A stretch of 64,000 bases of DNA from Actinophytocola sp035995025 (GTDB lineage Bacteria; Actinomycetota; Actinomycetes; Mycobacteriales; Pseudonocardiaceae). The notes under the pieces are model-generated. The model did no database searches, was not told where the DNA came from, and saw nothing but the letters and a program-made list of their open reading frames with translations. Positions 8,982 through 17,216 of this stretch are shown here, piece after piece. How positions within the stretch are numbered: the stretch's first letter is position 1; every line of letters begins with the position of its first letter. The stretch is from assembly GCA_035995025.1 (NCBI GenBank), contig DASYKY010000079.1, positions 1-64,000 of the forward strand, written 5' to 3'. The translations under genes and the position numbers were made by a program.

Positions 8982-9490
8982 GCGGGAGTGACGGAGCGTC
9001 CTCGGTCTGGACTGACGCTGGCGCGCAGGCGCGTCAGCGCCGAGCACGGAGGAGGGAAGACGGCGGGTAGCGGAGGAGCGGAGCGAGCCATTGGGCACTG
9101 TGAGCGGGAGTGACGGAGCGTCCTCGATCTGGACTGACGCTGGCGCGCAGGCGCGTCAGCGCCGAGCACGGAGGAGGGAAGACGGCGGGTAGCGCAGGAG
9201 CGGAGCGAACCATGGATACCGCGAGCGGGAGCGACGGAGCGTTCGCCGTCTGGACTGACGCTCGCGCGCAGGCGCGTCAGCGCCGAGCATCGCACGAGGA
9301 AGACGGCGGGTAGCGCAGGAGCGAAGCGAACCATGGATACCGCGAGCGGGAGTGACGGAGCGTTCTGCGAGGACAGTTCCCGACTTCGCCGGCGGTGGCT
9401 AGGCAAGTGGTTGGGTTCGGAGCCGGCTCGTCGGGAACTGTCCCCGGTCTGGACGTAGGAAGACGGCGGGTAGCGGAGGAACGGAGCGAA
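8979..9490. repeat. Tandem array of ~121-bp units, fourth unit interrupted
   Basis: Units beginning TGAGCGGGAG/CGAGCGGGAG start at 8979, 9101, 9222 and 9343, giving periods of 122, 121 and 121 bp. Each of the first three has an internal hairpin CTGACGC...GCGTCAG (9012-9018/9031-9037 in unit 1) and a GGAGGAGCGGAGCG-type purine-rich end followed by ACCAT. Unit 4 keeps both ends but its middle is replaced by a different palindromic segment. No protein-coding use is evident. This array fills nearly all of the 529 bp between the hydrolase and tsaE, and its right end supplies the purine-rich leader of tsaE. Confidence 0.85.
9371..9443. repeat. Imperfect stem-loop insert with 14-bp perfect inverted repeat
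   Basis: GGACAGTTCCCGAC at 9371-9384 is the exact reverse complement of GTCGGGAACTGTCC at 9430-9443, with a 45-nt loop between. It replaces the central hairpin of the fourth tandem unit. It could be a small palindromic mobile unit (REP/MITE-like) or a transcriptional pause hairpin ahead of tsaE. No target duplication could be defined because the surrounding repeat is itself altered. Confidence 0.7.
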
Positions 9491-9510
9491 CCATCGACAC
9501 TGCGACCACC

Positions 9511-9960
9511 TTGGAGCTGGTCGAGGAGTCCGACACCCTGCGGTTCGGGCGGCGGCTCGGGGCCGTGCTCGAGCCGGGCGACCTGGTACTGCTCGCCGGG
9601 CCGCTGGGCGCGGGCAAGACCGTGCTGGCGCGCGGGATCGCGGAGGGGCTGGGTGTGCGCGGGCGGGTCAGCTCGCCGACGTTCGTCATCGCCCGCGAGC
9701 ACCGGCCCGCGCCGTCCGGTCGCGGGATCGCGCTGGTGCACGTGGACGCCTACCGGCTCGGCGGGGACCTCGACCAGCTCGACGACCTCGACCTGGACAC
9801 CGCGCTCGTGGACGCCGCGGTGGTGATCGAGTGGGGTGAGGGTGCGGGTGAGCGGCTCTCCGCAGACCACCTGCTGATCCGCCTGGAACGCCGCGAGGAC
9901 GACGCCCGCCTGGCGACGGTCGTCCCGCACGGACGCTGGGCGGAGCGCGCTATCCCGTGA
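9511..9960 (+). CDS. tsaE: tRNA t6A37 biosynthesis ATPase
   Basis: P-loop ATPase that works with TsaB and TsaD in adding threonylcarbamoyl to A37 of ANN-decoding tRNAs. Walker A G-P-L-G-A-G-K-T lies at 30-37, followed by the family motifs 'SSPTFVIARE', 'VHVDAYRL' and 'VIEWGEG'. The TTG at 9511 is the only ordinary start near the conserved N-terminus but has no Shine-Dalgarno. Upstream GGAGGA at 9475-9480 sits 12 nt before an in-frame ATC at 9493, where neighbouring repeat copies read ATG; the real start may be there. The end overlaps the convergent HAD gene by 11 bp. tsaB lies 8 kb away instead of adjacent. Confidence 0.9.
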   Translation: MELVEESDTLRFGRRLGAVLEPGDLVLLAGPLGAGKTVLARGIAEGLGVRGRVSSPTFVIAREHRPAPSGRGIALVHVDAYRLGGDLDQLDDLDLDTALVDAAVVIEWGEGAGERLSADHLLIRLERREDDARLATVVPHGRWAERAIP

Positions 9961-10600
9961 GCCCGTTCTCGTCCAGCGCGGCCAGCAGGGCGTCCGGCCG
10001 CTGGCCGCTGGGCAGGTGGTCGACGAACGCGGTGCGGATGCCGACCCGCGCCGCGCCGCCGTCGGCCTCCACGCTGTCGCCGACCATCAGCGCGTCCGCG
10101 GGTTGCACGCCCAGCCGCTCGCAGGCCGCCAGGAAGATCTTGGGGTCGGGCTTCATCACGCCCTCGGAGTAGGACAGCACGAACTCGTCGACGAGGTCCT
10201 CGGTGCCGTGTGCGCGGAAGACCAGCCGGATGTCCCACGGGATGTTGCTGACCACGGCGACCGGGATGCCCCGCCGGCGCAGCCGTTCGAGCGCGGCGCG
10301 GGTGTCGGGGTAGGGCCGCCACGCGGCGGGCTCGAGCATCCGCTCGTAGGTCGCCGCCGCCTCGGCCGGGGTGAGCCCGAGATCGCTCGCCGCGAGCGAG
10401 GCGAGGTAGACGCTGCGGTGCAGGTCCGGGTCGAGGTCGCGGCGCGCCCAGTCGTCGGCCAGCTCAGGCGGCAGGTGGTCCGATGCGAGCGTGGACGCGG
10501 TGAGGACGCTGGTCAGCTCGTCGCTCCAGTCCGGGTCGGGCTCGAGGCGGAACAGCGTGCCGGAGAAGTCGAAGAGGACGCCGCGGATCATGCCCGCCAC
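9950..10600 (-). CDS. HAD-family phosphohydrolase
   Basis: Haloacid-dehalogenase fold hydrolase of 216 residues. Motif I is 'VLFDFSGTLF' (nucleophile Asp about residue 10; Ser replaces the more common Gly of DxDGT), motif II 'VVSNIP', the Lys is in 'VMKPDPKIF' and motif IV is 'MVGDSVEADGGAA'. The cap domain is inserted between motif I and II, as in subfamily IA. It probably hydrolyses a small phosphorylated metabolite; the substrate is not predictable. It is convergent with tsaE, overlapping by 11 bp. Confidence 0.85.
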   Translation of the reverse strand: MAGMIRGVLFDFSGTLFRLEPDPDWSDELTSVLTASTLASDHLPPELADDWARRDLDPDLHRSVYLASLAASDLGLTPAEAAATYERMLEPAAWRPYPDTRAALERLRRRGIPVAVVSNIPWDIRLVFRAHGTEDLVDEFVLSYSEGVMKPDPKIFLAACERLGVQPADALMVGDSVEADGGAARVGIRTAFVDHLPSGQRPDALLAALDENGLTG

Positions 10601-10650
10601 GCTACGGGGTGCGCGGCCGGCCGGGCTCGAGGTGCGCCGTTCGCGTCAAC

Positions 10651-10684
10651 GCGGGCCGGACACGCCAATGCGTGGCCGGCCCGC
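10651..10684 (-). terminator. Hairpin terminator downstream of acidic-repeat gene
   Basis: A 15-pair stem with one mismatch (10651-10665 with 10670-10684) and a 4-nt CAAT loop lies 33 bp beyond the stop of the 10717-11316 gene. No long T tract follows, which is usual for high-GC actinobacteria. Confidence 0.6.
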
Positions 10685-10716
10685 GTCTCGCGGTGCCGGC
10701 CACGCACGGCCGGTCG

Positions 10717-11316
10717 TCACAGGTCGATGTCGTCGAGCTCGTTCTGGATGTCGTTCTCCACGTCGGCGTGGAAGTCCTGGCCGAGGTCGGCGTCCGCGTC
10801 CTGGTTCTGCGACTGGTCGCTGTCGAGGTCCTGGTCGGTCGTGTTGTCCTGGTCCAGGTCCTGGTCGCTGTCCTGGCTGGCGTCCACGTCCACGTCGGCG
10901 TTGGCGTTGCCACCGTTGCCGCCGCTCGCGTCCGCGTTCCCGCCGAGGCCGCCGTTGCCGCCGACGCCCACGCCGTCACCGGCGGTCGAGTCGCCGAAGT
11001 TGATGTTGAACTTGCCGGCCTGCGAGATGTCGCCCGCGTCGCCGCCGACGCCCGTCCCCGAGCCGCCGTTGGCGCTCCCGCCCACCGCGACGCCGCCGTT
11101 GCCGCCGTCGCCGGCCACGGTCGTGGTGTCGGTGTCGGTGTCCTGGCTCTGGTCGTTGTCCTGCGCGCCGACCTGGGTGTTGTCCGCGTCCGCGTGCTGC
11201 TCGTCGATCTGCGCGGCCTGCTCCTTCTGGTTCACGTCCTCGTCCAGCACGGCGGTGAGGTCGACGTTGGCAACGGTCTTCAGCATCTCGGAAAGGTCGA
11301 AACCGGGGTTCGACAT
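10717..11316 (-). CDS. Highly acidic Asp/Gln/Asn/Gly-repeat protein
   Basis: The ATG at 11316 is chosen because AGGAG lies 8 nt upstream; it gives 199 residues beginning M-S-N-P-G-F-D-L. An N-terminal segment (1-40) looks helical. It is followed by a zone rich in Asp, Gln and Thr, a Gly/Asn-rich middle (about 60-130) and a C-terminal run of alternating D-Q-D / D-L-D / S-Q-N units. Almost no basic residues occur after the first 35, so the protein should be extremely acidic and largely disordered. No signal peptide or membrane span is visible. No family recognised; possible roles are a Ca2+-binding, phase-separating or coat-associated protein, all speculative. Confidence 0.75.
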   Translation of the reverse strand: MSNPGFDLSEMLKTVANVDLTAVLDEDVNQKEQAAQIDEQHADADNTQVGAQDNDQSQDTDTDTTTVAGDGGNGGVAVGGSANGGSGTGVGGDAGDISQAGKFNINFGDSTAGDGVGVGGNGGLGGNADASGGNGGNANADVDVDASQDSDQDLDQDNTTDQDLDSDQSQNQDADADLGQDFHADVENDIQNELDDIDL

Positions 11317-11478
11317 GATGTAACTCCTCAAGTAGGTGTTTTGTTGGGGCGTAACGGCTTTCGTTCCCCCGCCGGACTCGTTCGTCCAACTGACACCTAA
11401 GTTACGAGCGCCCGGCGACCCTGCCATCCGGGCAATCCCCGTCCGTATCCGTAGGGGTACGGGGATATGCGGGGGCGA

Positions 11479-13722
11479 CTAGGGGGTTTTCCCGGCCTGC
11501 GGCAGCGGCTCGGGCGCCGGCGGCGCGGCCGGCGCGACCGGCGCGGTCTCCGGCTCCGGCTCGAGGTGCGGGAGGATCCTGTCCAGCCAGCGCGGCAGCC
11601 ACCAGTTGCCGTCGCCGAGCAGGAACATCGCACAGGGCACCACGACCAGGCGGATCAGCGTGGCGTCGATCAGCACGCTGACGCCCAGGCCGAGCGCCAG
11701 CGTCTTGATGACCACGTCCGGCGAGGCCAGGAACGCGAAGAAGACGCAGATCATGATGAGCGCCGCCGAGGTGATGACCCGGGCGGTCACGGTCAGGCCG
11801 TGCGCGACGCTGCCGTGGTTGTCGTGGCCCGCCTGCCATGCCTCACGCACCCGGGACAGCAGGAAGACCTCGTAGTCCATGGACAGGCCGAACACGATGG
11901 CGAACATGATCATCGGCACGTACGACTCGATCGGCACCGGCTCGTCGACGCCGAACAGGGAGCCGAGCCAACCCCACTGGAACACGGCGACGATGACCCC
12001 GTAGGCGGCGCCGATCGACAGCAGGTTGAGCACGGCGGCCTTGACGGCGAGGACGGGGCTGCGGAACGTCAGCAGCAGCATCAGGAACGCGGCGGCCACC
12101 ACGATCGCGATGATCGCGGGCAACCGCGCGGACACGATGTCGCGGAAGTCCAGCTGGCCCGCGGTCAGGCCGGTGACGTAGCTGCGAGCTCCGGTGCCGG
12201 CGAGCACGGGCGGGATCGTGGTGTCGCGCAGGGTGTGCAGCAGGTCGTCGGTCGCGGCGTCCTGCGGGTCGGTGGCCGGCGTGACGGTCGCGATCATCAG
12301 GTCGTTGTCCTGGCTGGTCGTCACGGGCGTCACGGACGCGACGCCGGGTGCCTCGCCGAGCGCCTTGTCGAGGCTGTTCCCGAGGTCGGTCCGGTCGCTC
12401 TGGCTCGCCGAGGACCTTGGCTCGACGACGACCGTGAACTGCCCGTTCGCGCCCGCGCCGAAGCCGGCGGCGAGGGCGTCGTAGGCGACCCGGGTGGTGC
12501 TGTCCGGCTTGCCTGCGCCGTCGTCGACGTGGCCCAGCCGCAGGGACAGGGTCGGGATGGCGAGGATCAGCACGACCAGCACCGCGCCGGTGAGGTAGCG
12601 CCAGGGGTGGCGTTCGAGCGCGTGGGCGTAGCGGTACCAGGTGTCGGCGGTGCCGTCGGTGGTCTCCTCGGCGATCGGCCTGCGGACGTGGAGCCGGTCG
12701 ATGCGGCGGCCGGCGAGCCCGAGCAGGGCGGGCACGAGCGTCACCGCGGCGATCGCGGCCACCGCGACCGCGATGGAGGCGGCGAGCCCGAGCTTGCCGA
12801 TGAACGTGACGCCGACGGCGAAGAGCCCGAGCAGCGCGATGACCACCGTCGACGCGGCGATCAGCACCGACCGCCCGCTGGTCGCGATCGCCGACCCGGC
12901 GGCCTGCTGCGGGGTGGCGCCCTCGATGAGCTTCTGCCGGTGGCGGGTGGTGAGGAACAGGGCGTAGTCGATGCCGACACCCAGGCCGATCATGATCGCC
13001 AGCGTCGGCGAGGCCTTGGCGAACGTGACCTGCGTGGCGAGCAGCCCCAGCCCGGCCAGCGCCGTCGCGACGCCGACGACGGACGTCACGATGGGCAGCA
13101 CCGCGGCGATCACGCTGCCGAACGCCAGCAGCAGCACGATGATCGCGATGATGATCCCGATCAGCTCGGAGCGCAGGTCCCCGGACGCGGGCTCGGCGGC
13201 CTTGCCGAGGTTGCCGGTGTAGTCGACGGAGACCTTGGCATCGCGCGCGGGATCGGTCGCACGGTTGACGTCGTCGACGAGGCTGCCGCCGATGGAGGCC
13301 GGGTTGTCGTCGAACCGGATGGTCGAGTAGGCGACCTTCCCGTCGGACGAGGTCGTCTCCTGGCCGAGCGGATCGGAGGCGGACACGACGTGTGCGACGC
13401 CCTTGACCTGGTCGATGCTCTTCTCGATGGCCGTTTGCTGGTCGGCCAGCGTGCCGTCGTGGGTGGAGAAGACGAGCCGCGAGGTGTTGGCCCCGACCGC
13501 GACGCCGTGGTCGGACAGCGCGTCGCTGCCCTGACCGGACTCGGTGCCGGAGAGGTCGAAGTCGTCGCTGAACGTGCCCCCGGCGGCCCCGTTGGCGACC
13601 GTCGCCCCGACGAGAACGAGCAACCAGATCAGGACGACGGGCCACGGGTTGCGCGCACACCAGCTGCCGAGGTGCGGGAGCCGTCCCCGCGCCGGCGCCT
13701 GGGCATCGAGTCGACCGGTCAT
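11479..13722 (-). CDS. MMPL/RND-family transporter
   Basis: Inner-membrane exporter of 747 residues with the two-repeat RND plan: a TM helix near 25-45, an extracytoplasmic domain (about 50-180), five or six TM helices, a second outer domain (about 400-510) and a second TM bundle. Proton-relay signatures G-x-G-x-x-x-D-Y ('GLGVGIDYALFLTTRHR') and 'GLSMDYEVFLLSRVREAW' are present. Actinobacterial MMPLs export lipids, siderophores or glycolipids, or act in drug efflux; nothing here specifies the cargo. There is no adjacent biosynthetic gene. It lies 162 bp downstream of the acidic-repeat gene start, on the same strand. Confidence 0.92.
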   Translation of the reverse strand: MTGRLDAQAPARGRLPHLGSWCARNPWPVVLIWLLVLVGATVANGAAGGTFSDDFDLSGTESGQGSDALSDHGVAVGANTSRLVFSTHDGTLADQQTAIEKSIDQVKGVAHVVSASDPLGQETTSSDGKVAYSTIRFDDNPASIGGSLVDDVNRATDPARDAKVSVDYTGNLGKAAEPASGDLRSELIGIIIAIIVLLLAFGSVIAAVLPIVTSVVGVATALAGLGLLATQVTFAKASPTLAIMIGLGVGIDYALFLTTRHRQKLIEGATPQQAAGSAIATSGRSVLIAASTVVIALLGLFAVGVTFIGKLGLAASIAVAVAAIAAVTLVPALLGLAGRRIDRLHVRRPIAEETTDGTADTWYRYAHALERHPWRYLTGAVLVVLILAIPTLSLRLGHVDDGAGKPDSTTRVAYDALAAGFGAGANGQFTVVVEPRSSASQSDRTDLGNSLDKALGEAPGVASVTPVTTSQDNDLMIATVTPATDPQDAATDDLLHTLRDTTIPPVLAGTGARSYVTGLTAGQLDFRDIVSARLPAIIAIVVAAAFLMLLLTFRSPVLAVKAAVLNLLSIGAAYGVIVAVFQWGWLGSLFGVDEPVPIESYVPMIMFAIVFGLSMDYEVFLLSRVREAWQAGHDNHGSVAHGLTVTARVITSAALIMICVFFAFLASPDVVIKTLALGLGVSVLIDATLIRLVVVPCAMFLLGDGNWWLPRWLDRILPHLEPEPETAPVAPAAPPAPEPLPQAGKTP

Positions 13723-14072
13723 AGCCAGGGACGCTCCTTCGGCGGTGGCCCGACTCCTGAGCCAACGGCGCCGCAGCTGTCCCTGCCACGACCGTCAGAC
13801 ATATGCCCAGGTCAGCCTGGCACCGCCCCCACACGGCGGCGATCACCCGAAATAGGTGAGATCACCCGCTGCCCGTAAGCGCCGAGCCGCACACCACGGC
13901 CCAGTCCCACCAGCACCACGACAGGAACGCCTCGGGATGACCGGCTCGCCCACGCTGCTGATCGACGGCATCGACTCGTTCGCCACCCCTGGCCGCCTAC
14001 CGTCGGACCAACGCCAACCAACGGCACGGATCTCCCTTGGCCTCAGCATCGACCGGCCGGAAAGGTGTCGAC
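13723..14072. other. 350-bp divergent intergenic region, no feature recognised
   Basis: The spacer between the MMPL gene and the divergent ankyrin gene must contain both promoters. No small gene with a ribosome-binding site, no RNA hairpin and no convincing operator could be made out. Confidence 0.5.
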
Positions 14073-14792
14073 GTGGACACACCCGAACATGGCACTTCGG
14101 TCGAACTGGTCGTCGCCATACACGTCGGCGACATCGATGCCGTCCAGCGCATCATCACCGACATACCCGAGATCGTCACAGCGCCCCTCGGTGGTCCGTT
14201 CAAGACTCGCACCGCCTTGCACGTCGTGGCTGACTGGCCCGGCTACTTCCCCAACGGCCCCCAGATCACCCGGCTTCTGCTGGCCGCTGGCGCTGACCCC
14301 GAGGCTCGCAGCGCCAGCGACGAGACGCCACTGCACTGGGCGGCCAGCAGCGACGACGCCGATGTAGCCGCCGCCCTGATCGACGGCGGCGCTGACATCG
14401 AAGCGCCCAACGGCTCCATCGGCAGCCCGCTCGACAACGCCGTCGGCTACGCCTGCTGGCACGTCGCAGCCCTCCTCGCCGCCCGCGGCGCCAGAGTCGA
14501 CGAGCTGTGGCACGCCGCCGCTCTCGGCATGCTCGATCGTCTCCGACAGCTGATCGAAACCGACCACCCCACTTCGGAGAAGCTGTCCCAGGCGTTCTGG
14601 CACGCCTGTTCCGCCGGACAGCGACGCGCCGCCGAAATCCTTCTCAATGTCGGGGCGGATCTGAACTGGGTGCCCGACTACGCCCAGGGCACCCCGCTCG
14701 ACGCCGCAGGCGATCGCGGCACCCGCAGAGGCAACGTTGTCGGCTGGCTCGAGCAACAGGGCGCCCGTACGGCGACTGTCAGCCGCGATTGA
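14073..14792 (+). CDS. Ankyrin-repeat protein
   Basis: A soluble 239-residue protein composed almost wholly of ankyrin repeats. Repeat cores include 'TALHVVADWP...ITRLLLAAGADPEAR', 'TPLHWAASSDDADVAAALIDGGADIEAP' and 'AAEILLNVGADLNWV', about 33 residues apart with some degenerate units between. The GTG at 14073 was preferred over an upstream TTG because GGAAAGG lies 7 nt before it. Ankyrin arrays bind partner proteins; none is indicated by the neighbours. GC looks lower and codon use less biased than in the adjoining MMPL gene, consistent with acquired DNA. Confidence 0.82.
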   Translation: MDTPEHGTSVELVVAIHVGDIDAVQRIITDIPEIVTAPLGGPFKTRTALHVVADWPGYFPNGPQITRLLLAAGADPEARSASDETPLHWAASSDDADVAAALIDGGADIEAPNGSIGSPLDNAVGYACWHVAALLAARGARVDELWHAAALGMLDRLRQLIETDHPTSEKLSQAFWHACSAGQRRAAEILLNVGADLNWVPDYAQGTPLDAAGDRGTRRGNVVGWLEQQGARTATVSRD

Positions 14793-14804
14793 AACCTGGG
14801 CTCG

Positions 14805-15140
14805 CTAGACACGGAGCGGTGTGGGAGAAGCAAGATGGTCAGACCGGTCCCGATTATGTCCATTGTGGATGGAAGCCTCGCGGATGCGCCGGCCGTCGGC
14901 CGTTGGCATCTGGCTCCGTAACCGGTGTCGCACCTCTCGCTCGATGAGGATCGGGAGATAGATCCACACTCGCGCGCCGACGTAGTTCTCCCGCGCGGCG
15001 GCCAGGTGTTCGTGCACCGTCCGCTCCGAGACCGGGCCGTCACAGAACTCGGCGATCAGCCGCGCCTCGAGCCGCTCAAGCTGCCTTTCCACCGTTTCGC
15101 TCCATCGTCTCGGCGGGTCGGCTACGTCCGTGTCTGTCAT
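14805..15140 (-). CDS. Three-helix-bundle dimerization-domain protein
   Basis: A 111-residue protein whose residues about 10-75 match by eye the small helical domain found at the N-terminus of actinobacterial arsenate-reductase-like phosphatases ('VERQLERLEARLIAEF ... V-H-E-H-L-A-A-A ... ARVWIYLPILIEREVRHRLR'). The phosphatase part is missing; the C-terminal 35 residues are basic and probably disordered. It is 69 bp downstream of the DHA2 exporter on the same strand, so the two may be cotranscribed. A regulatory or oligomerisation role is possible; no catalytic residues are seen. Confidence 0.65.
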   Translation of the reverse strand: MTDTDVADPPRRWSETVERQLERLEARLIAEFCDGPVSERTVHEHLAAARENYVGARVWIYLPILIEREVRHRLRSQMPTADGRRIREASIHNGHNRDRSDHLASPTPLRV

Positions 15141-15209
15141 TCACATCTCCGGAAGGGTCTGTCCCGGCCAGCACCGGTTCGCGATCTGGCGGCCGTTTGC
15201 GGACGGTTG

Positions 15210-16811
15210 TCAGCCGATGACGGTCTCTCCGCCGGGTGCTGTCGGTGTGGGGTCCGGCAGGCGCATCATGCGGAAGGAGTTGAGCAGCCCGATGAGGCCG
15301 GCGAGAATCGGAATGAGCAGTGCCACCTGCAAGGCGATGGGTCTTGCTTCGGTGTTGATGCGGACCATCTCGTCCTGGATGTCCTGGGGTTGGTCGGCGA
15401 GCAGCTCTTCGAGTCTCGTGTTGCTCATGACCTCCGCGTCGTCCTCCAGCGCTTGTGACACCTGCTGCTGTTCGGCCGGCGAAAGTACCGTGCTGCCCGC
15501 TGCCAGGTTGGTGAAGCTGGTGGACAGCGTTGCCAGCAGGATGGCGCCGGCGAACGCCAACCCGAACGACAGCCCGAATGATCCGGCTGCCGAGTTCGCG
15601 CTGGCGGCCTCACTCACCCGTTCCTCCGAGATCGGTGCGAGCGTGTAGTTGTTGAGTTGAGACACCAGCAAACCCAACCCTGTCCCGGCGATCACGAGTG
15701 GGATCAGGAGTCCCCAGCCGAACTCCGCACGGGGCACGATCGGGATCAGCACCACCAGCCCCAGGGTGAGCAGCGCGAATCCCCATCGGATGAGGCTGCT
15801 CGGACGGCGGTCCGCGGCTACCTTCCCGGCGAGCAGTGCCACGCCGAACATGGTGAGCGAGAGCGGGGCGAGGGACAGACCCGCCTGCATGGCGTTGTAC
15901 TCGAGCACCATCTGCAGGTAGATCGGCAGCGCGATCATCGTGCCGCCCAGGGCGATCTGCTGGAGCAGCTGCTGGGAGATCCCTGCCCTGAAGACCTTGG
16001 ACCTGAACAGGTCCGGGTCCAGCAAGGTCGGCTTTCGTTGCCGCTTGCGCCGGGCGAGCCAGTAGACCAGCGAGCCCAGCGCGATCGCACCGACGGCCAG
16101 GATCGCGACGACGGACTCGCCGCCTTCCTGCCAGACCAGGATGCCGAGCACGACGCCGCCCATACCCAGGATGGAGAGGATCGCACCGACGAGGTCGATG
16201 CGTCGATCTCCGGTGTAGGGCACGTCGCGGACAAGTCGGATACCGCATAGAACGACCGCGATGATGACGACCTCGAGGACGAACCCGACGCGCCACGACA
16301 GGAATGTGGTGATGAACCCGCCGAGCAGCGGCCCGACCGCGGCGGCGATCGCCGCCGCGGCCCCGACCAGGGCGTAGACCTTCTTCTGCGCCGCGCCCTC
16401 GAAGTTGCCGTGGATGAGGGACTGCATGGCCGGCAGCAGCAGCGACGCGCCGATACCACCCAGCAACGCCCAGAAGATGACTATCGCGAGCAGGCTTTGG
16501 GACAGCGCCATCGCCGAGGCGCCGATGGCATAGCCGAGCAGGCCCAGCACGTAGGCGCGCTTGCGGCCGATGAGATCGCCGATCTTGCCGCCGATGAGAA
16601 TGAACGCAGCCGATACCAGCGCTTCGAGCGCGATCGCCGACTGGACACCACTGACGGTCGTGCCGAGGTCCTCAACCACAGCCGAGATCGACACGTTCAT
16701 CAACGATGTGTCGACGACGAGGACGAACATCGCCATGGACAGCAGGATGGCGAGCAACTGCGGATGGGCCGACGCCGACTTCGAATCGCTGGTGCTTGCT
16801 TCGCTGGTCAT
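15210..16811 (-). CDS. DHA2-type MFS drug exporter (EmrB/QacA-like)
   Basis: Proton-driven efflux pump of 533 residues with about 14 TM helices. Motif A appears as 'GGKIGDLIGRKRAYVLG' after TM2, and motif C-like 'GAAAAIAAAVGPLLGGF' in TM5. TM1 carries Asp in 'VVDTSLMNVSISAV', the classic motif D1 of DHA2 pumps. A long extracytoplasmic loop precedes the last TM, and the C-terminus is cytosolic. No TetR/MarR repressor is adjacent, which is unusual for this family; the downstream three-helix-bundle gene is the only partner. Confidence 0.93.
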   Translation of the reverse strand: MTSEASTSDSKSASAHPQLLAILLSMAMFVLVVDTSLMNVSISAVVEDLGTTVSGVQSAIALEALVSAAFILIGGKIGDLIGRKRAYVLGLLGYAIGASAMALSQSLLAIVIFWALLGGIGASLLLPAMQSLIHGNFEGAAQKKVYALVGAAAAIAAAVGPLLGGFITTFLSWRVGFVLEVVIIAVVLCGIRLVRDVPYTGDRRIDLVGAILSILGMGGVVLGILVWQEGGESVVAILAVGAIALGSLVYWLARRKRQRKPTLLDPDLFRSKVFRAGISQQLLQQIALGGTMIALPIYLQMVLEYNAMQAGLSLAPLSLTMFGVALLAGKVAADRRPSSLIRWGFALLTLGLVVLIPIVPRAEFGWGLLIPLVIAGTGLGLLVSQLNNYTLAPISEERVSEAASANSAAGSFGLSFGLAFAGAILLATLSTSFTNLAAGSTVLSPAEQQQVSQALEDDAEVMSNTRLEELLADQPQDIQDEMVRINTEARPIALQVALLIPILAGLIGLLNSFRMMRLPDPTPTAPGGETVIG

Positions 16812-17216
16812 GAAAGTCGCACCTCACTGACCATGCCGACGCACTCCGTGATTCCGATCGCACCCTCTCATCAGCCACTTTGCCGCGGCATCACCCGGCG
16901 AGGGTGACAGGCATGCTGTCCAGGGCGCGGTGATCCCGTCGCAGGCCCGCGCCATCCTCGGTTCGGAAGCCCCTGGCTTCGGGCTGTGACCACAGTCGGC
17001 TTCCGCGACATCGCGCCAACCGCCCGACTGAGACAACAAGGTGATGGACTCGCCGGCTCACGCCGCGCCTGACCTGCCCCAACCCCATGGCTCCATCGTA
17101 TCGGCGAGCACCGGCGAAGCGGCCGTTGTCGATCTTGCCTGTGGGCAACTCGGCGCCTGTGGACAACCCGGCCGAACTCGGTTGTGACTGTCAGGGGTGC
17201 CAGGCATCGTGGAGGC
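16812..17216. other. 405-bp intergenic region, no gene recognised
   Basis: The spacer lies between the exporter and the divergent HAD gene. Open frames here lack ribosome-binding sites and a coding pattern. Composition is slightly less GC-rich than flanking genes. No repeat, attachment site or RNA could be supported. Confidence 0.45.

Noticed and set aside
9110..9313. 67-codon frame inside the tandem-repeat array
   Set aside because: It simply follows the repeat unit; sequence is not protein-like and unit lengths would shift the frame.
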